Below the pieces are notes generated by a model. That model was not told the DNA's origin. It saw only the letters and a list, made by a program, of their open reading frames with translations, and made no database searches. A stretch of 64,000 nt of DNA, taken from assembly GCF_910592395.1 (NCBI RefSeq), contig NC_088311.1:5520501-5584500 (forward strand), in the 5' to 3' direction. The first letter of the stretch is position 1; every line of letters begins with the position of its first letter. Below are positions 60,001-64,000 of this stretch, piece after piece. The translations under genes were made by a program, and so were the position numbers. The stretch comes from Lineus longissimus (lineage: Eukaryota; Nemertea; Pilidiophora; Heteronemertea; Lineidae).

Positions 60001-63000
60001 GGAGCTCAAGGCCCAAAATGAAAGAGATGCCAAGAATATTGATCATCTCTTTGGACAAAAACAAGAGTAAGTTACCAATTATCTCATGCCATAGTTGTGG
60101 ACTAGTATTATATTATTAGCATTTGCTGATTTTTTATCTCTAATTATAGGGGGACGTAGATGACAAATCCTTGAACCTTTGAAGTATTGTGTACAATGTT
60201 CACTTATTATTTCCATTTCATGCCTCTCGTGACTATTTTATGTTTTCTGTTGACAGGAAAGAAAACGTCATACTTCAGCTCGAGCGAGAACTTGATCAAG
60301 AGAGGAGAATGGCTGATAATCTGGTCACAAATATGGTGAGTCCCGGGTAAAGGTTTCCCTCTGGTTTGACATTGTTTTCATCTAACACCAGGTGACACTA
60401 CTGCTGAGGATATCTGTTGAAGGGATAAATGAACCTTTAAAGAAATAGTAAGCTTTGAGTTTTCACGTTTCGTTTATTTCAACATCAGAGACTTGACGAA
60501 GTTCTTTTTATCCTCTTATCTATTTCTTCTTGTTTTCAGAATCCCGAGATGAGACAAAGGTACATGAATCTAAAAGACATGAACGTGCATTTATTAAGGC
60601 AGCTAGAGTCGGGGCAGCAGGAGCTTGATGCCCTTAACACAAAGAAAGACAATTTAGAGGAGGTGAGTAACATATGGCATTTGTAAAATTGTCTCAACAG
60701 AATTGTCTGGGGAGGGTTGCACTGCAAGGGTTAATAGTCAGCTCCTTTTTTGAAAGTAATATGTTTTGTCTTATTTTCCCCTAGGAATTATCCATGTCTC
60801 AAATCAAACAAGAAGCTGTCCGTCTTTATGACCAGCTGTATGAACTGGAGATGAAGAGAGACCAACTGATCGATGAGGCCTCATCCAAGGGCTCTCCAGC
60901 AGAAGAGAGGGAGAAGCTACTCAAGCAGGTCAAGGAGGACAATCAAGAGATAGCAAGCATGGAAAGACAGTAAGTCAGTAATTGTAAGAGTTGTGTATCA
61001 GGTACAGAGCTTGAGGCTGATTTTGGTCCCAAAATTGACCATCGGTGACTGTTGTGCAAGTCTTTGTAAATGTGAATTAGCAATCTCGAGACCTGGACAA
61101 TGATGAATACAGGATCTTAACTCGAAAATTTAACTTGAAATTTTATTCCTTCAGGGCCAATGATATTCGAGAAAAGTTAGCTGCTGTCCAGGAAGAGATA
61201 CGTCAGCTTGATATGGACATTGAGGAAAGCCAGGGCGAGAGGAATCAAAAGTATCGGGAATTGAAGAAGAGAGAGGAGACTATGAATGAGTTCTTGGATG
61301 CCTTTGATGAAACAAGACATCAGGAGATGGTGAGATTTCGTTTTATGTTTTGCAAATATCACAATAATGGTGAGCCATATAACTGCTGGATAACCAGAAC
61401 ATAAGGCAGAGTCTGAATTTTTATAATATTGAAAGTATATTGTGTCTTTTTAAAGTAAGATGAGTCTATCTGGCAAGACCTTTTCTTCTTCACTGCATTC
61501 ACGAGACAGTTGCTCCTATTTTGTTGATGGAATGCCTGGAAATTTGGAACTGTTAGTTCCCCATACAGTTGGTCCCACAATCACGGACTGTCGTGCCGTG
61601 TCTGTATTCTAATACAAAACTTAAATTTTACTTTCAGCAACGAATATCTAATCTTGAAGCCAACATAGTAGCTCTATTGGAGCACATGAGTCGAGTAAGT
61701 ACATGTACATGTTTCAGGGAACATCATAACTTCATGGTTGGTTCTTCTGAGGTTAACACTCATTTCGTTTCAATGCAGGCATAACAAGTTGGTAATAAGA
61801 ATCCAACAATGCATAGAGTTGTAGTTGTCAGGAAGTTCTCATGCTCCCATAAGAGTTGTGCCACTGCGGTCTTTTGCCAATTTGGTCTTTAGCCGCTGAA
61901 GTATTGCCCAATGAAGTCTTAGCTATGTACGTCTGGATGTGTCTTGATTTTACCCTTACCAACGCGGCATAGAAAATGGACACTGTCATTCTATTACTAA
62001 TACTAATAATCTTCTTCAGAATATGGCCCGTGTGACCCACCTGCCTACCCCCAAGGAGCTACAGAGTATGAAGGAAGATCTGGCCTTCAAGGAGGGAGAG
62101 ATGAAGAAGTCTGAGGTGACTGCAACTGGCTTAGCAGGAGGTAAATTTTATGTTTTAGGGGCGGTTGATTAGTACGTAGTTGGCACACACAATCTTTAAA
62201 TGGGGCTCATACTTTTCAGGACTGAGTGTTGGCTCTGCCAGGTTGTTTGGTTGGTTGCAGTCAATTCATCTCCCACACTTTCCGAGCAGGCTATGACATT
62301 CCATCTGCTATGAGGGACACTGCAATTGGGGTTGGAGAAAGGGCACTTTCACCCATCTGGTGAAAAAGGGCACTCTGTATATTCTATTTGATAGGTGAAA
62401 TTCTCTCCTTGACAGGTCTAAGCCTCTGCATTCTGCTAAAGCTATGATACAGAAGGTCTATAAATGATATTCTATGGTTTTTCAGAGAGTGAGAAACTCC
62501 AGGTTGATTTGCAGAAGGTCGAACAGCTCGAGAGCAAGATCAACTCCGAGCTGGATTCATTGAGGAGCAAGATTGAGACGATGGAAACAGAACTTGAGGT
62601 CTACTCGGACATTGATCGGCTGAAGAAGGAGGCGGAGATGAAGAAGAAGGTACGAAAAACTTTCTGAATTATATATGGTTTGATGTAACCTTTTCTATTG
62701 TTCAGCCTTAGTCTTTATGGTACAAGTTGCACTCATCACAAAACCCAATTATTAGTATACAAATTCTTTGACTGATTAACACTTTTTCACCGAGGTTTAA
62801 AAAAAGTTATTCTGGTGTTCGAACCTACAAGTGCCAGTTGCTTCTGAACCCCTTTCCTGACTACTGGTGAAAACTGTGCATGATTAAGATCACTCCAGTG
62901 TCTTTTTTCTCTCTCCAGAAACTGAGTGAGGATAAGATAATACTTCAGAAGAGACGAGACACTTTCAAGAAACAGATGCAGCAGCTGACAACGCAATATG

Positions 63001-63845
63001 AGGCATTGAAGGCTCAGCTCAGTGAGAATGAGACCTACACACAGGTATGAGACTTGGAGACTGGAATATGATCAAAAAGGACTTGGACAATTCTTGGTTC
63101 TGAATTTCATTGGGCACATCCAGATCAAAGCATGTATGGAATCTCTGGTGCTTTTAATAGAGAAATCAGGCCTTTAGGGAAAGAAAAAATGAAGTACAAC
63201 TGAGCTGACCTGTCAGTGCAAATAAGACTTAGTTAGCAATGGGCTGTGATCAGTACAAATTTTTGAAGTGATGGATTGATACACAGAACAGAAAATTCTA
63301 TCTTGCCAAACTTATTCTGATCTTGTTTTGATTTCTTTTTTCAGCTCGGTAATCTTGAGCGAAAATGGCATCACCATGAACAGAACAACTTTGTGATGAA
63401 AGAGTGTATCCTTTATTCAAATTCGAAAGCTAGTACCAGGACCGTTGCCGGTTGATTTAGAAATACATTGTTGAGATCAGAGGGAATAATGATACCACGT
63501 ATAGTCAGTCAGCTAACCCCACAATACTTCAAGTCTGAATCATTTCTATAAATTTCTAGCAGTTGACCAAGAAGTACAGTAATTTTCCCAGGCAGATGAT
63601 CCGTCCTTTAAATAAATTTATGATGTTTTGGTATGTATGCAGATCCATTGGTTCTCTCATCTTCGCAATGCATTTCTTGTTCTACCCTATTATTGCTCTT
63701 GTCAATTTCCTTGACCTCCTTCCCAGTCATTGCCACCAAGACTATGGAATGTGACTACCGCCCAAGCACGAAGCGAGTGGGCAACATGCTGGAGGAGTAC
63801 AACAAGGTTCTGCAGGAGCAACTCTCGGGAAAGCCATCTGTGTAG
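57049..63845 (+). CDS. IFT74: Intraflagellar transport protein 74
   Basis: IFT-B core subunit; with IFT81 it binds tubulin for ciliary transport. Exons: 57049-57076, 57318-57364, 57854-57907, 59035-59143, 59404-59551, 59743-59803, 59945-60066, 60257-60335, 60540-60662, 60785-60969, 61155-61329, 61638-61694, 62020-62140, 62486-62649, 62919-63044, 63345-63405, 63727-63845; 592 residues (human 600). Seen: a basic, Gly/Pro-rich N-terminus ([10 protein letters not shown]), [16 protein letters not shown], then long coiled coils from about residue 85: [88 protein letters not shown]. The last exon encodes [20 protein letters not shown]. Intron 16 is U12-type. Confidence 0.5.
63406..63726 (+). other. 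U12-type intron of IFT74
   Basis: The donor GTATCCTTTATT and the 3' end TTTCCTTGACCTCCTTCCCAG match both minor-spliceosome signals exactly. It splits the Phe codon of KEFIATK. Confidence 0.5.
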
Positions 63846-64000
63846 ACTCATAGACTATGTGATTGTACTTAAAAGACGTTTAGGCCAAACTTGTGCAAGT
63901 TCAGATAAGCCATCCGTCTTTGCATGTGAAAGACAATTCTCATTGTAAAATGAAATGTGCACCAAGTCCAGCATTTTGAGTTGATGCTATCACAACATTG
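63846..64000 (+). other. Start of IFT74 3' UTR
   Basis: 155 bases after the TAG, up to the end of the window. No AATAAA is present, so the transcript end lies beyond the window. Confidence 0.5.

Overview
The window is nuclear DNA from a bilaterian animal. It contains compact multi-exon genes with GT-AG introns (mostly 200-600 bp), three U12-type introns, CCAAT/CHR promoter elements, MITEs and minisatellites. The very Sec-rich selenoprotein P suggests a lophotrochozoan such as a mollusc, brachiopod or annelid, but that placement is an inference. Exon chains for nine genes were joined by hand; every chain keeps frame, and the chains of the recognised single-copy genes match the usual family lengths.

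Layout: (1) 168-11227 (+), the 3' part of a large, unrecognised type I membrane protein with a DEESG..WAIG-type module, two furin-like sites, EGF repeats, one membrane span and a long tail. (2) 13744-17244 (+), selenoprotein P. The next-to-stop TGA of exon 1 lies in the thioredoxin-fold UxxC motif, and the last exon is open for 577 codons apart from 63 in-frame TGA codons, ending at TAG. Two SECIS-like hairpins follow in the 3' UTR. (3) 19225-20600, decayed copies of GPx exon 1 and of the SelP 3' half: an old tandem duplication of a SelP+GPx block with reciprocal decay. (4) 21095-22852 (-), a Cys-type GPX7/8-like ER peroxidase, head-to-head with (5) CDC20 at 23626-27799 (+), which carries a PIF/Harbinger remnant in intron 3. 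(6) TRAPPC5 at 29394-31634 (-). (7) Two tandem TLCD4 (TMEM56) paralogs at 32787-34719 and 38166-40296 (+). (8) AP1M1 at 41513-44802 (+). (9) Two minisatellite arrays at 46.5-48.9 kb. (10) ERCC4/XPF at 49285-55868 (-), head-to-head with (11) IFT74 at 57049-63845 (+).

The most notable system is the selenium locus. It predicts a 759-residue secreted protein with 64 selenocysteines, next to a peroxidase gene that uses cysteine. Read conventionally, exon 1 ends after 59 codons and most of the gene would be missed. Most other genes are conserved housekeeping genes: cell cycle, vesicle traffic, DNA repair and cilia.

[Form note: the original answer gave no confidence values; the 0.5 in every feature is a placeholder required by the schema, not an estimate.]
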